64,000 nt of DNA from Paenibacillus dendritiformis (GCF_021654795.1 NZ_AP025344.1:3720501-3784500); one strand, 5' to 3'. Shown: positions 51,766-61,182, counted from the stretch's first letter. Program-made: numbers and translations. The notes: generated by a model from the sequence alone, not told the origin.

Positions 51766-51802
51766 AAGCTCATCCGTCGGATGTCTGTCCCGGATGAGCT
51801 TC
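51766..51802 (-). terminator. Probable terminator downstream of yqxC
   Basis: On the minus strand AAGCTCATCCG pairs with CGGATGAGCTT and is followed by a moderately T-rich GCTTTGTGTTT. The run is imperfect. Confidence 0.65.
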
Positions 51803-51825
51803 AGCGGATGGAATCGAACGAAGGA

Positions 51826-52656
51826 TTAAGAGGTCGATCGGAACACCGAATTGGCTTCCTCCACAACTGCGTGAATCTGCTCGCGGGAAGCCGCAGGCTC
51901 CGGCGATCCGCCTTCCGGCACGCTCCAATAAGCCAAAAATTCGATATTGCCTTCTCCTCCCGTAATGGGGGAATAAGTCAACCCCTCCAGGCGGAAGCCC
52001 AACGATGCGGCAAAGTCCAGTATCTCCCTCAGCACCTGTTCATGCGTCGCCGGATCGCGGATGACGCCCGATTTGCCGACCTTCTCTCTTCCCGCTTCGA
52101 ATTGAGGCTTAATCAGCGCGATGACCCGGCCCGGCTTGCCGATAAGGGCTTGAAGCGGCGGCAAAATCAGCTTCAACGAGATAAAGGACACATCGATGGT
52201 CGCGATATCCGGAACCGGGCCTTCCAGATGCTCCGGCTCCGTATAGCGGAAGTTGGTCCGTTCCATGACATGAACCCGCTCGTCATTGCGAAGCGACCAA
52301 TCAAGCTGGTTATAGCCGACATCGATGGCATATACGTAGCGCGCGCCGTGCTGTAGGGCGCAATCGGTAAATCCGCCTGTCGAAGCGCCGATATCAAGCA
52401 TGACGGCCTCCGTCATCGAGAGGCCGAAGTGGCGAATTGCCTTCTCCAGCTTCAAGCCGCCCCGGCTTACATAAGGATGGACGGCGCCCTTCACCGTAAT
52501 CGTTCCGTCCCGGGGGACCTTCGTCCCCGCCTTCTCAATCCGTTCCTCGTTCACATATACCAAGCCGGCCATTATGGCGGCTTTCGCTTTTTCACGACTG
52601 TCGTAATAGGCCTGCTCCACGAGCAGAACATCAATCCGTTCCTTCGGTATGGACAT
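51826..52656 (-). CDS. yqxC: TlyA-family rRNA methyltransferase (YqxC)
   Basis: 276 residues. The N-terminal S4 RNA-binding domain (ERIDVLLVEQAYYDSREKAKAAIMAGLVYVN, KGAVHPYVSRGGLKLEKAI) is followed by a Rossmann methyltransferase domain with the SAM motif LDIGASTGGFTDCALQHGA. FISLKLILP and ALIKPQFEAGRE follow. Homologues such as TlyA 2'-O-methylate 16S/23S rRNA; other members are putative haemolysins only by old naming. It lies 32 bases downstream of dxs in the same operon, as in Bacillus. Confidence 0.9.
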   Translation of the reverse strand: MSIPKERIDVLLVEQAYYDSREKAKAAIMAGLVYVNEERIEKAGTKVPRDGTITVKGAVHPYVSRGGLKLEKAIRHFGLSMTEAVMLDIGASTGGFTDCALQHGARYVYAIDVGYNQLDWSLRNDERVHVMERTNFRYTEPEHLEGPVPDIATIDVSFISLKLILPPLQALIGKPGRVIALIKPQFEAGREKVGKSGVIRDPATHEQVLREILDFAASLGFRLEGLTYSPITGGEGNIEFLAYWSVPEGGSPEPAASREQIHAVVEEANSVFRSTS

Positions 52657-52688
52657 GCTGTACTCCTGTCTGTCAGTGGGTATTCGGG

Positions 52689-54587
52689 CTAGGCCCGGCT
52701 CATCCGGTTATCGCCATGGGCGAAGAGCATCGTATGCACTTCCTTCACCAGTTGCTCGGCGGTCAGGCCCGCCTCCTGGCGCTGCTCCTTGATGCTGCCG
52801 TGCTCCACGAAGCAATCCGGGACCCCGATAGGCTTCACCTTGATGCCGAATACATGATGCTGGGCATAATGCTCCATGATGGCGCTGCCCAGGCCGCCCG
52901 CGACGGAGCCCTCCTCCAGCACGATCATCGGCAGCTGCTCTCTGGCGAGCAGAGTCAGCATCGCCTCGTCGAGCGGCTTCATGAAGCGCGCGTTGATGAC
53001 GCGCAGCCGAATGCCTTCGCGCCGCAGCTGCTCCGCCGCTTCCTCGGCCACCTGAACCATCGGGCCGATCGCGAGTACGGCGGCATGATCGCCGGAGCGA
53101 ACGATTTCCCATGTCCCGATCGGAATCGGGAGGAGCTCGGCGTCCAGTTCGGCCCCCACCCCGTTGACGCGGGGGTACCGCACCGCAATCGGTCCCTCAT
53201 CGTAATCGAGCGCTGTCTTCAGCATATGGCGCAGCTCGTTCTCGTCCTTCGGCATCATCAGCACGATATTCGGAATATGGCGCATAAAAGCGATATCGTA
53301 TACGCCTTGATGGGTCTCCCCGTCCGGTCCGACGAACCCGGCGCGATCGATGGCGAAGATCACGTTCGCGCTCTGGCGGCAAATGTCATGCACCACCTGG
53401 TCGTACGCCCGCTGCAGGAAGGTGGAATATACCGCAAATACCGGCTTCATCCCTTCCATAGCCAATGCGGCGCACATGGTGGCGGCATGCTGTTCGGCGA
53501 TGCCGACATCGATCATGCGGCCCGGGAAGCGCTCCGCGAACCCGAGCAGTCCGGAACCTCCCGGCATGGCCGGCGTCACGGCCACGACGCGATCGTCCTG
53601 CTCCGCCAGCTCCACGAGCGTCTTGCCGAATACCTCGGTGTACATCGGATTGCCTACCGCTTTCAGCACTTGCCCGGATTCAATCTTGTACGGCGAGATG
53701 CCGTGCCATTTATGCGAGTCGGCTTCCGCCGGCGTATATCCTTTGCCTTTGCGGGTAACGACATGAATAAGCACCGGGCCGTTCACGCGGCTCGCTTGCT
53801 GAAAAATATCGATCAGCTTGTCAATGTCGTGCCCGTCGACAGGTCCGAAATATTTCAGGCCGAACTCTTCGAACAGCATGCCGGACACGACCAAATATTT
53901 GAAGCCGTCCTTCACCCGCTCCGCCGTCTTGGCCAGCTTGCCGCCAATCGCCGGGATCTTTTTGAGCAGCTGCTCCACTTCTTCTTTCGCTTTTAAATAG
54001 TTCCGATCGGAGCGTATTTTGCACAAATAATTATGTAGCGCTCCGACATTCGGGGCAATCGACATCTCGTTGTCGTTGAGCACGACCATCAGATTCTTCT
54101 TCTCATGCCCGATATGGTTGAGCGCCTCGAGCGCCATGCCTCCCGTTAGCGCGCCGTCGCCGATGACCGCGATGACCTTGTTGCTCTCGCCCTTGAAATC
54201 GCGGGAGAGCGCCATTCCCATCGCCGCGGACAGCGAGGTGCTGCTATGCCCGGCTTCCCATACGTCATGCTCGCTCTCCGCGCGCTTGACGAAGCCGCAC
54301 AGCCCCTTGTACTGGCGCAGCGTATCGAACCGGTCCTTGCGTCCGGTTAATATTTTATGAACGTATGCCTGATGGCCCACGTCGAATATCATTTTGTCCC
54401 GGGGACTGTCATATAAATAATGCAAGACAAGCGTAAGCTCGACGACGCCCAGGTTCGATGCCAGATGTCCTCCGGTCACCGCCAGCTTCTCAATGAGAAA
54501 TTGTCGAATTTCTTCCGCCAGGATCGGCAGTTCTTCCTTCGTCAACCGCTTCAGATCGCTAGGTTGGTTAATCTGTTCGAGCAGCAC
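52689..54587 (-). CDS. dxs: 1-deoxy-D-xylulose-5-phosphate synthase
   Basis: 632 residues, full length. Thiamine diphosphate enzyme that condenses pyruvate with glyceraldehyde-3-phosphate, the entry step of the MEP isoprenoid pathway. Motifs: [13 protein letters not shown], thiamine motif [31 protein letters not shown], the transketolase domain [17 protein letters not shown] and catalytic Glu in [14 protein letters not shown] [12 protein letters not shown]. The GTG at 54587 follows GAGGGA; the frame is open to 54683 inside oapA. It overlaps the 3' end of oapA by 20 bases, linking it to the OLE/OapA unit. Confidence 0.96.
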   Translation of the reverse strand: MLLEQINQPSDLKRLTKEELPILAEEIRQFLIEKLAVTGGHLASNLGVVELTLVLHYLYDSPRDKMIFDVGHQAYVHKILTGRKDRFDTLRQYKGLCGFVKRAESEHDVWEAGHSSTSLSAAMGMALSRDFKGESNKVIAVIGDGALTGGMALEALNHIGHEKKNLMVVLNDNEMSIAPNVGALHNYLCKIRSDRNYLKAKEEVEQLLKKIPAIGGKLAKTAERVKDGFKYLVVSGMLFEEFGLKYFGPVDGHDIDKLIDIFQQASRVNGPVLIHVVTRKGKGYTPAEADSHKWHGISPYKIESGQVLKAVGNPMYTEVFGKTLVELAEQDDRVVAVTPAMPGGSGLLGFAERFPGRMIDVGIAEQHAATMCAALAMEGMKPVFAVYSTFLQRAYDQVVHDICRQSANVIFAIDRAGFVGPDGETHQGVYDIAFMRHIPNIVLMMPKDENELRHMLKTALDYDEGPIAVRYPRVNGVGAELDAELLPIPIGTWEIVRSGDHAAVLAIGPMVQVAEEAAEQLRREGIRLRVINARFMKPLDEAMLTLLAREQLPMIVLEEGSVAGGLGSAIMEHYAQHHVFGIKVKPIGVPDCFVEHGSIKEQRQEAGLTAEQLVKEVHTMLFAHGDNRMSRA

Positions 54588-55206
54588 GGGAATTCCCTCG
54601 CTTTCGTTGTTTCGATTTGCCGCGTTTTTTGGTGAACAGGCGGATATGAAGCTTGCTCTCCAAAAAATGGAAACATTTGCCAATCAGCAACACAATCGGT
54701 GTGGAGTAATGAATCGCAAATGACTTCCCCAACGCTTTGCCTCCGACGGTTAATGCGGATACGAGGCCGGTGAAGGCAACGCTTACCGCCGTCGTCATCC
54801 ATACGCTCTCGGCATTCATGGACCATAGCAAATTCGTCACTACGATCGCCGTGGCCGAACCGCTGATAACCCCTGTCATGTCACCAATCACGTCATTGCA
54901 GAAGTTCGAGAAACGATCCGCGTTGCGCACGATATAGATCGCTTGCTTGGCTCCGCGCACTCTCTCCGCCGCCATCGCGTGGAACGGAGTCTCTTTCGCG
55001 GCAGCCGCAGCTAAGCCCATAATATCAAAAAACACTCCAATAAGCACGAGCATCAACACGATCACCATACCGACGCCCCAGCCCGCTTTCCCCAGCATTG
55101 ACGTGGAGGCAACAGACAATATGACGGCCATCGCGAAGGTGACGAAAAAAATGAATATGCTCCACTTGACGGAATGTTTGAATGAAAACTTCATTATCGT
55201 TGTCAA
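54568..55206 (-). CDS. oapA: OLE RNA-associated membrane protein OapA
   Basis: 212 residues with about four membrane segments ([37 protein letters not shown]; a central pair around 115-155; [10 protein letters not shown]), then a strongly basic tail ([19 protein letters not shown]). The conserved loop [19 protein letters not shown] contains the DxxxD motif (about D105 and D109) known for OapA, a DUF21/CNNM-like protein. OapA binds OLE RNA and brings it to the membrane; the complex affects magnesium and alcohol stress in Bacillus halodurans. The gene lies between the OLE RNA and dxs, as in known loci. Start: TTG 55206 or Met 55194. Confidence 0.85.
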   Translation of the reverse strand: MTTIMKFSFKHSVKWSIFIFFVTFAMAVILSVASTSMLGKAGWGVGMVIVLMLVLIGVFFDIMGLAAAAAKETPFHAMAAERVRGAKQAIYIVRNADRFSNFCNDVIGDMTGVISGSATAIVVTNLLWSMNAESVWMTTAVSVAFTGLVSALTVGGKALGKSFAIHYSTPIVLLIGKCFHFLESKLHIRLFTKKRGKSKQRKRGNSRAARTD

Positions 55207-55249
55207 CTCATCCTTTTATGAGATGTTCCCGCGAACGAACTCATTCTTA

Positions 55250-55919
55250 TGTGTCTTGATAACCAAAGATGGTTGGAGTGGCAGCTTTCTGGATAAACGC
55301 TGTGGCTTAGGTCCAGTAGGTTTTCCCAGACGCCCGCCTCCCCGTCGCCGGGCAGGCCGTTTCCAATTAAGGGCGTCTTGACGCCGTCGCCGGACGTCAG
55401 ACTGGATTACCACTTAGACCACACTATAATCCCCACAAAGCCTCACATTGTGAACAGTCTAGGAGTTTTCCTCGAGCAGCCCTGAACCGACCCTTAGCCT
55501 CTTTTGCAAATCAGATTTCAAGCGGCATCCGATAGGCAGGTCTTTGGCCGAAGACCGTCATATCTACACATCCGCTATCCCTGCAGACTCACTCAAGGCA
55601 GGCTACGCTACATACAAGCCACCTTCACGGAACGATCCGGCAAGCCGGAGAGCGTTCCGCGTGACTCGCAATATAGGTTCATACCCCAAGCCGTAATGCG
55701 GCGCGCGAGGACGCCGTACCACGCACTTGGGCCTCCGCGGAAGCGGGGTCAACGCCCACATGCCATTGTGGATCGCCCCACAACCTTAACTCCCAGCATC
55801 AGCCCACGACTGGGCGTCGCAAGCCAACACCAGGAACTTCATCGATGTGCCCTTTGGCGAATTTTTAGGCCCGCCTTCGGTGTCGGGAGGCCGACTAGAA
55901 TACTGCACCACTCTATGTA
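55250..55919 (-). ncRNA. ole: OLE RNA (ornate, large, extremophilic RNA)
   Basis: About 670 bases between ispA and oapA hold no plausible gene but many potential stems on the minus strand. Examples are GTCGGCCTCCCGACACCGAAGG near the 5' side, GCCCAGTCGTGGGC, GGAACGCTCTCCGGCTTGCC, GGTCTTCGGCCAAAGACC and GGGCGTCTTGACGCC-type pairings near the 3' end. OLE RNA is about 610 bases, sits in the isoprenoid cluster next to ispA and dxs and is followed by oapA; all three hold here. An extended -10 (TGATATAAT, box at 55926-55931) predicts a start near 55919. The 3' end is not defined. Covariance-model scoring would settle it. Confidence 0.8.
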
Positions 55920-55925
55920 GTCTCT

Positions 55926-55934
55926 ATTATATCA
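55926..55934 (-). promoter_or_regulatory. Extended -10 promoter of the OLE RNA-oapA-dxs transcript
   Basis: The minus strand shows TGATATAAT, an extended -10 that can work with a poor -35. It lies about 85-90 bases after the ispA stop codon and just before the structured RNA. Confidence 0.65.
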
Positions 55935-56017
55935 CAAAACGGGAAAGCGAATCATGAAATATCATTTCCATGGAAGCGCCCCCCTGGAATCCGCCGGCCG
56001 CAGACCCGGCGGCGGAA

Positions 56018-56941
56018 TCAGAATTGGCGTTCCATTAAATAATCCGCCAGCTCGTAGAGGCGCGCCGGATAAGGGAATCCGGCCTGCCGAACCGCTTGCT
56101 TCGCTTCCTCCGTCAGACGGGCGACCTCCTGCTTCGATGCCTCGAGCCCGATAAAATACGGGTAGGTCACCTTCCCGCTCTTCTCATCGCTCCCTTTCGG
56201 CTTGCCGAGCAGCGCTTCTTCGCCCGTAATATCCAGGATATCGTCCTGAATCTGGAAGGCGAGGCCAAGCTTCGTCCCGAACTCGGTCAACGCGTCCAAC
56301 TGCGCTTCGTTCGCCCCCGCGAGATGGGCTCCGGCGCGAAGCGCGAACACGATCAGATCGCTCGTCTTGTGGAGATGAATATATTTGAGCTGGTCCAGCG
56401 TCGTCATTCCCTGTTCGCCCAGCATGTCCGCGGTCTGGCCGCCCACCATCCCCCGCATGCCGGCATAGACGGACAGCTCCTCGGCGATGGTCAGGGCGAT
56501 CTGGGCCGGGATGCCGTGACGGCGCGAGCATTGCGCGACCGTGTAGAAGGCGTGGGTGAGAAGCGCATCCCCCGCCAATATGGCAAGAGCTTCCCCGTAC
56601 ACCTTATGGTTGGTCGGCTTCCCCCGGCGGTAATCATCGTTATCCATCGCCGGAAGATCGTCATGGACGAGGGAGTATGTATGTATCATCTCGATGGCGC
56701 AGGCCACCGGATCGGCGGCTTCCAGCGGGCCGTTCAGGCTCTCGCATGCGATGACAACACAGAGCGGCCGCAGGCGCTTGCCCCCGGCCATCAGCGAGTA
56801 CAGCATCGATTCCTTCAATTCGGCAGGGACCTGCCAGCCGGCGGGGAATTGAGCCGGCAGCAGCCGCTCAATCCGCGCGACGTGACGCTCCAGATAAGAA
56901 GCGAACGTTTCTTCCGCTCCAGCGCTATTCAATCCGATCAC
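56018..56941 (-). CDS. ispA: Farnesyl diphosphate synthase (geranyltranstransferase)
   Basis: 307 residues. Head-to-tail prenyl transferase. The first Asp-rich motif is LVHDDLPAMDNDDYRRGKPTNH (DDxxxxD), and the second is LGLAFQIQDDILDITGEE (DDxxD). LKESMLYSLMAGGKRLRPL and GMRGMVGGQTADM are also typical. GTG start overlapping the end of xseB by 17 bases. Part of the xseA-xseB-ispA-(OLE-oapA)-dxs run. Confidence 0.95.
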   Translation of the reverse strand: MIGLNSAGAEETFASYLERHVARIERLLPAQFPAGWQVPAELKESMLYSLMAGGKRLRPLCVVIACESLNGPLEAADPVACAIEMIHTYSLVHDDLPAMDNDDYRRGKPTNHKVYGEALAILAGDALLTHAFYTVAQCSRRHGIPAQIALTIAEELSVYAGMRGMVGGQTADMLGEQGMTTLDQLKYIHLHKTSDLIVFALRAGAHLAGANEAQLDALTEFGTKLGLAFQIQDDILDITGEEALLGKPKGSDEKSGKVTYPYFIGLEASKQEVARLTEEAKQAVRQAGFPYPARLYELADYLMERQF

Positions 56942-57191
56942 CCGCTTCTTCCGACGGGAACGGCTGCCGCTTCAGCTCGCCATTCTGCTCCGACAAGACC
57001 TCGATTTTGCGCTCAACCTGCTCCAATTTGCGGGCGCACAGACCGGACAGGCCCATCCCTTCCTGGAAAAGCTCGATAGCCTGCTCCAGCGGCACATCTC
57101 CGCTCTCCAACTGCTCGACGATATACTCCAGCTTCTCCATTGCCGTCTCGAAGCTCATTTCCTGAGTGATAGCTTTTTCTTGATTATCCAT
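56925..57191 (-). CDS. xseB: Exodeoxyribonuclease VII small subunit
   Basis: 88 residues. The family core FETAMEKLEYIVEQLESGDVPLEQAIELFQEGMGLSGLCARKLEQVERKIEVL is complete, forming a helical hairpin that binds the XseA coiled coil. The acidic C-terminal tail is short. Starts 3 bases after the xseA stop and overlaps ispA by 17 bases, so all three are coupled. Confidence 0.95.
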   Translation of the reverse strand: MDNQEKAITQEMSFETAMEKLEYIVEQLESGDVPLEQAIELFQEGMGLSGLCARKLEQVERKIEVLSEQNGELKRQPFPSEEAGDRIE

Positions 57192-57194
57192 CGA

Positions 57195-58550
57195 TCAATC
57201 GCTGTCTCCTTTCATCGACCAGACGTGGCAATCGAGCTGCCCGTCGTTCAGCTTCACGCGCACGACGTCTCCCAGTTGCACATCTCTAATCGTGCGGATA
57301 ATGTTCTCCTCCCGCTCATCATACACGAGGCTGTACCCGCGCGCCATTATCTTCAACGGGCTCAAGGCGTCGAGATGCTTCAGATGGGCGCCGAGCTTCA
57401 GCCGCCGCTCATTCATCTGCATCGCCATCGCGCGGTGAAGCTGGCGTTCGATGCCATTCAGCCGCTCCCGCGCGGAACGCACCTGATGCACCGGCGTCTG
57501 CTCCCGCAGCCGTCCGCGCAGCTCCCTCCACCGCTCGTCCGCTTGCTTGAAGCGGCTGCGCGACCGGTATGCGAGCCGCTCCCGCAGCCGTTCATACCGC
57601 TCCTGATGCTTCGCCGTCAGCAGTTCGGGCTTGCGAAGCACGGGCGAGCGCTGAGCGCGCAGCAGCCGCTCCTGGCTCTGCTGCACCGTTCGCCGCATGC
57701 CGTGCCGCATCCGCTCCGCCACATGCTGAAGATGCTGGCGCAGTTCCTCCTGATGCGTCACCGCCAATTCGGCGGCCGCCGTCGGCGTCGGCGCACGCAG
57801 GTCGGCGGCGAAGTCCGCAATCGTGAAATCCGTCTCATGCCCGACGGCCGAAATAATCGGGATGGCCGATTGGGCGATGGCGCGAGCCACGATTTCTTCG
57901 TTGAAGGCCCACAGTTCCTCCAGCGATCCGCCCCCGCGCCCCACAATCAGCACATCGGCTTCCTGGTGGCGGTTCATCGCTTCGATGGCCGCCGCGATTG
58001 AGGCAGCGGCCTGGTTGCCCTGCACCAGCACCGGATACAGTACGATATGGACGCCGGGCTGGCGCCGCTGCAGCGTAATGATAATATCGCGCACCGCGGC
58101 GCCCGTCTGCGACGTGATGACCCCGATTTTCTTCGGATAACGGGGCAGCGGCCGCTTCCGCTCGGCCGCGAACAGCCCTTCCGCTCCGAGGCGCTCCTTC
58201 AGCTGCTCAAACGCCGCATACAGGCTGCCGATGCCGTCGGGCTGCATATGCTGCGCATAGAATTGATACTGGCCGTCGCGCTCATACACCGTCACGTTGC
58301 CGCGGGCGATGACGCGCGCCCCTTCCTTCGGCCGGAAGGGAAGCCGTTGATTATAGGACGCGAACATAATCGTCCGGAGACGGCTGTCCGCATCCTTCAG
58401 CGTGAAATACATATGGCCGCTGGAATGGTGGGTGAAGTTCGAGATTTCGCCTCTCACCCAGACATCCTGCAGCCGGGCATCCCCATCCAGCTTCATTCGT
58501 ATATAACGGTTCAGATCCTTAACGGACAGAACCCGTGCCTGATTCGCCAT
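57195..58550 (-). CDS. xseA: Exodeoxyribonuclease VII large subunit
   Basis: 451 residues. The N-terminal OB-fold (DVWVRGEISNFTHHSSGHMYFTLKDADSRL) precedes the catalytic domain (KKIGVITSQTGAAVRDIIITLQRRQPGV, GRGGGSLEELWAFNEEIVARAI, SAVGHETDFTIADFAADLRAPTPTAAAEL). A long Arg/Gln-rich coiled coil that binds XseB and a C-terminal segment follow. It degrades single-stranded DNA from both ends. ATG 58550 follows GGGGGAGGAG; the frame extends to 58805 without support. Confidence 0.96.
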   Translation of the reverse strand: MANQARVLSVKDLNRYIRMKLDGDARLQDVWVRGEISNFTHHSSGHMYFTLKDADSRLRTIMFASYNQRLPFRPKEGARVIARGNVTVYERDGQYQFYAQHMQPDGIGSLYAAFEQLKERLGAEGLFAAERKRPLPRYPKKIGVITSQTGAAVRDIIITLQRRQPGVHIVLYPVLVQGNQAAASIAAAIEAMNRHQEADVLIVGRGGGSLEELWAFNEEIVARAIAQSAIPIISAVGHETDFTIADFAADLRAPTPTAAAELAVTHQEELRQHLQHVAERMRHGMRRTVQQSQERLLRAQRSPVLRKPELLTAKHQERYERLRERLAYRSRSRFKQADERWRELRGRLREQTPVHQVRSARERLNGIERQLHRAMAMQMNERRLKLGAHLKHLDALSPLKIMARGYSLVYDEREENIIRTIRDVQLGDVVRVKLNDGQLDCHVWSMKGDSD

Positions 58551-58681
58551 TCCGCAGCCTCCTCCCCCGAGACATTCCTGCCCTATGAACATTGGCGGCC
58601 GCAGCGGTGCGGCGGCTTCTGATGGAGCCGTCCTCCGGTTCGCGGACCGCAACCCGCCGCCTGGTTCCCGCCTGCCGCCGG

Positions 58682-59557
58682 CTACGCCTGAAGCGAACCG
58701 TGCGCCAAGCGGTGGAACCGTTCGGCCGACTTCAACGTATTGGACATCAGCATCGTAATCGTCATCGGACCGACGCCGCGCGGCACCGGTGTAATCCAGG
58801 AGCACAGCTCCTTCACGTCATCGGTATCTACATCGCCGACGAGCTTGCCGTTCTCCAGCCGGTTCATGCCGACATCGATCACGACGGCTCCCGGCTTAAT
58901 GAAGGAACGGTTCACGAAATGCGCCTTGCCGATGGCGACGACGAGAATATCCGCCATTCGGGAGAGCTCTTCGATATGCTGCGTTCGCGAATGGCACATC
59001 GTCACCGTCGCATGCTCGCGCTGCAGGAGCAGCGAGATCGGCTTGCCGACGATATTGCTGCGGCCGATGACGACGGCATGCTTCCCGGCAATCGGAATGT
59101 CGTTGCGCTTAAGCATTTCCATGATGCCGGCCGGCGTACAAGGAAGGAGGGACTCGTCGCCAAGCACCATATTGCCGACGCTGACCGGATGGAAGCCGTC
59201 GACATCCTTTTCGACCGCAATCGCGTCAATAACCGCCTTCTCATCGATATGAGACGGCAGCGGGAGCTGGACGAGAATGCCGTGAATCGCCGCTTGCCCG
59301 TTCAGCCGGGCCACCAGCTCCAGAAGCTCTTTTTGGGAGGTCTGTTCCGCCAGACGGTGCACTTCCGAATAGAACCCCAATTCGAGACAGGCTTTATGCT
59401 TGCTGTTCACATATACATGGGAAGCCGGGTCGTCGCCCACGATGATGACCGCCAATCCGGGGCGGGTTCCTTGCTCGATCAGCCGTGCCGCCTGCTGCTT
59501 GATTTCTTCGCGTATCGTCTGTGATAATGCTTGTCCATTCAAAAGTTGCGCTGTCAT
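58682..59557 (-). CDS. folD: Bifunctional methylenetetrahydrofolate dehydrogenase/cyclohydrolase
   Basis: 291 residues. Interconverts 5,10-methylene-THF, 5,10-methenyl-THF and 10-formyl-THF. Motifs: DDPASHVYVNSKHKACLELG (catalytic Lys), HGILVQLPLPSHID, DVDGFHPVSVGNM, the dinucleotide-binding GRSNIVGKPISLLLQREHATVTMCHSRT and PVPRGVGPMTITMLMSNT. GGAGGAGA precedes the ATG. Between nusB and xseA as in Bacillus. Confidence 0.97.
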   Translation of the reverse strand: MTAQLLNGQALSQTIREEIKQQAARLIEQGTRPGLAVIIVGDDPASHVYVNSKHKACLELGFYSEVHRLAEQTSQKELLELVARLNGQAAIHGILVQLPLPSHIDEKAVIDAIAVEKDVDGFHPVSVGNMVLGDESLLPCTPAGIMEMLKRNDIPIAGKHAVVIGRSNIVGKPISLLLQREHATVTMCHSRTQHIEELSRMADILVVAIGKAHFVNRSFIKPGAVVIDVGMNRLENGKLVGDVDTDDVKELCSWITPVPRGVGPMTITMLMSNTLKSAERFHRLAHGSLQA

Positions 59558-59602
59558 GGTCTCTCCTCCATTCGTTCATATAAGCTCGCCCTAGGCAGCC
59601 GA

Positions 59603-60136
59603 TTATCCCCGCAAGTCGCTCTCCATCGCGGTTCCATCCGCCGGCTCATCGTCATTGCGATGAAGGCTTCCGCCTGCTCCCGCATCCGCTCCGCCCTGCT
59701 GGCCGCCGCGATCGCGGAGCATCTGGCCGAGCACGCCGTTCACGAATTTGCCCGATTCCTCGGTGCCGAAATGCTTGGCCAAAATAATCGCTTCGTTGAT
59801 GGCCACCTTCGGCGGCACATCGGTGCGAAACGCCATCTCATAGCAGGCGAGGCGCAGCACCTGACGATCGACCCGCGAGAGCCGGTCGACCTGCCAGCCC
59901 TTCAAATAACGGGCCAGGATCGTATCGATCTCGTCCCGCTTCTTCCACGTCTCGCGCACCCATTCCAGCACATGCGTATGCATCGCGTGCGCATGCTCCG
60001 GCTTCAGCCCGATTTCATTCTCTTCTTGATTCGATTCCGAAACGATCATGTCCACCGCTTGCTCAGGCGTCACGTCCGTCATTTCCAGCTGATACAAGCT
60101 TTGAACTGCCATCTCTCTGGCAATGCGTCTCTTCAT
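59603..60136 (-). CDS. nusB: Transcription antitermination factor NusB
   Basis: 177 residues. All-helical NusB fold: MKRRIAREMAVQSLYQLEMTDV, RYLKGWQVDRLSRVDRQVLRLACYEM, PPKVAINEAIILAKHFGTEESGKFVNGVLGQML. NusB with NusE/S10 binds boxA in rRNA leaders to stop early termination. About 35 C-terminal residues (GGQQGGADAGAGGSLHRNDDEP...) are a low-complexity extension not found in B. subtilis NusB (131 residues). The Met at 60136 follows AGGAGGAG; the frame reaches 60241 without support. Confidence 0.95.
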   Translation of the reverse strand: MKRRIAREMAVQSLYQLEMTDVTPEQAVDMIVSESNQEENEIGLKPEHAHAMHTHVLEWVRETWKKRDEIDTILARYLKGWQVDRLSRVDRQVLRLACYEMAFRTDVPPKVAINEAIILAKHFGTEESGKFVNGVLGQMLRDRGGQQGGADAGAGGSLHRNDDEPADGTAMESDLRG

Positions 60137-60250
60137 GAAAAATACTCCTCCTGCATCTATATAGCATCCGAATCGCCACTTCGCACTCCCGTCCGAAGGT
60201 GGCTCCTTCTCTCTAGGCTGCCATGGCCCACCCGGAATCATGCCCAGTCC

Positions 60251-60331
60251 AAAAAATCCTATGACCGCCCCGATTGTTGTTCCGTCGGTAAGAGACCGGC
60301 GGTCAAGCAGTCGTTCGGAGCGTCCATAGGA
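60251..60331 (-). terminator. Large terminator hairpin between the DUF2273 gene and nusB
   Basis: On the minus strand TCCTATG-ga-CGCTCCG pairs with CGGGGCG-gt-CATAGGA, enclosing further stems (GACCGCCGGTC, CGGTCTCTTACCG), and is followed by six T residues. It begins right at the DUF2273 stop codon, so nusB and later genes may need read-through or their own promoter. Confidence 0.8.
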
Positions 60332-60562
60332 CTACTTAAACCTATCAAACCGTTCTGACAGCCATAATCCGATTCGCCGCCACGGGAACATGGGGCCCAG
60401 ATTCAAATCTTTCTGCCTGCCTACATTGTATCCGATGAAGACGAGCAGCGCAAAAAATAACATATCCCAAAATCCGGCGATCAAATAAATGATACCGAAC
60501 AATATCCCAGCCGCGATGCCGATGATGCGATTCCTGTGACTCTCCCACCATTCATTCCACAT
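60332..60562 (-). CDS. DUF2273 small membrane protein
   Basis: 76 residues. Two hydrophobic stretches (IIGIAAGILFGIIYLIAGFW and MLFFALLVFIGYNVG) after an aromatic-rich start (MWNEWWESH), and an amphipathic tail. DUF2273 proteins regularly accompany Asp23/Gls24 and AmaP proteins, as here, in an envelope-stress-related module. Function unknown. 16 bases after amaP. Confidence 0.85.
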   Translation of the reverse strand: MWNEWWESHRNRIIGIAAGILFGIIYLIAGFWDMLFFALLVFIGYNVGRQKDLNLGPMFPWRRIGLWLSERFDRFK

Positions 60563-60578
60563 CCGGAAAGCTCACCAC

Positions 60579-61118
60579 CTATTCCACTCGCGCTTTGAAG
60601 GTCTGCGTCTGGACCACATTCGCCACATACACGGATACGTATGAGACCGGAATCCCCGTAATTTGCTGCACATAGTCGCGAACCTGGCGCTGGACCTCCT
60701 CCGTCAGCTCGGGTATCGATGTCTCGCCGTCTACGACCGTCCGGATCACAATGTCCAGCCCGGCATCGTTCGTGCGAATGCGGGCCTTCAAATCCTTGAC
60801 TCCCCGTATCCTTCCAGCCGCCTTAAGCGCCAGGTTCTCTATCGTCTCCATCGAGATCTTGATATCGCCAATCTCTGTCCGCTGATCGATCGAAGGCAGC
60901 GCAGCACGCTCTCTCCGGATAGACACATAGAAAAAACGGATGCTCAACAAAAACAATACGGCGGCGGTCGCGATGACCGCCGACTGCAGCCAGAACGGCT
61001 CCGTCAACCGTATCGGTTGGGCGATGAAGCCTGTAGCGGCAAGAATGACAGCTATGGCAATCGTGCCGATCGCGAAGCTGTATATAAACAGGAAGAACCT
61101 GTCCACAATTTTGCTCAC
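60579..61118 (-). CDS. amaP: Alkaline shock response membrane anchor protein AmaP
   Basis: 179 residues. Two N-terminal membrane helices (FFLFIYSFAIGTIAIAVILAATGF and LQSAVIATAAVLFLLSIRFF) and a cytosolic domain similar to Asp23 (GDIKISMETIENLALKAAGRIRGVKDLKARI, VQRQVRDYVQQITGIPVSYVSVYVANV). In Staphylococcus AmaP anchors Asp23 to the membrane. It lies between the Asp23-like gene and DUF2273. Not present at this position in B. subtilis. Confidence 0.88.
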   Translation of the reverse strand: MSKIVDRFFLFIYSFAIGTIAIAVILAATGFIAQPIRLTEPFWLQSAVIATAAVLFLLSIRFFYVSIRRERAALPSIDQRTEIGDIKISMETIENLALKAAGRIRGVKDLKARIRTNDAGLDIVIRTVVDGETSIPELTEEVQRQVRDYVQQITGIPVSYVSVYVANVVQTQTFKARVE

Positions 61119-61161
61119 GCTAGCCTGCCTCCTTTGAACAATTTCGTATTGAATGGCAGTA

Positions 61162-61182
61162 AACCCCCTCTTGGAGGGGGTT
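61162..61182 (-). terminator. Intra-operon hairpin between the Asp23-like gene and amaP
   Basis: On the minus strand AACCCCCTC pairs with GAGGGGGTT around a 3-5 base loop. Only three T residues follow, so it is probably a weak terminator or an RNA-stability element. Confidence 0.5.

Noticed and set aside
52716..53996. 426-codon open frame on the plus strand opposite dxs
   Set aside because: Antisense shadow of a full-length Dxs with all motifs; His/Arg-rich composition typical of such shadows.
55250..55919. RNase P RNA, tmRNA or signal recognition particle RNA
   Set aside because: None of their conserved cores is present, while location, length and the neighbouring OapA gene point to OLE RNA.
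55216..55920. Open frames inside the ispA-oapA gap (plus 55504-55920, minus 55216-55413)
   Set aside because: No start signal or domain; the region is better explained by a structured RNA.
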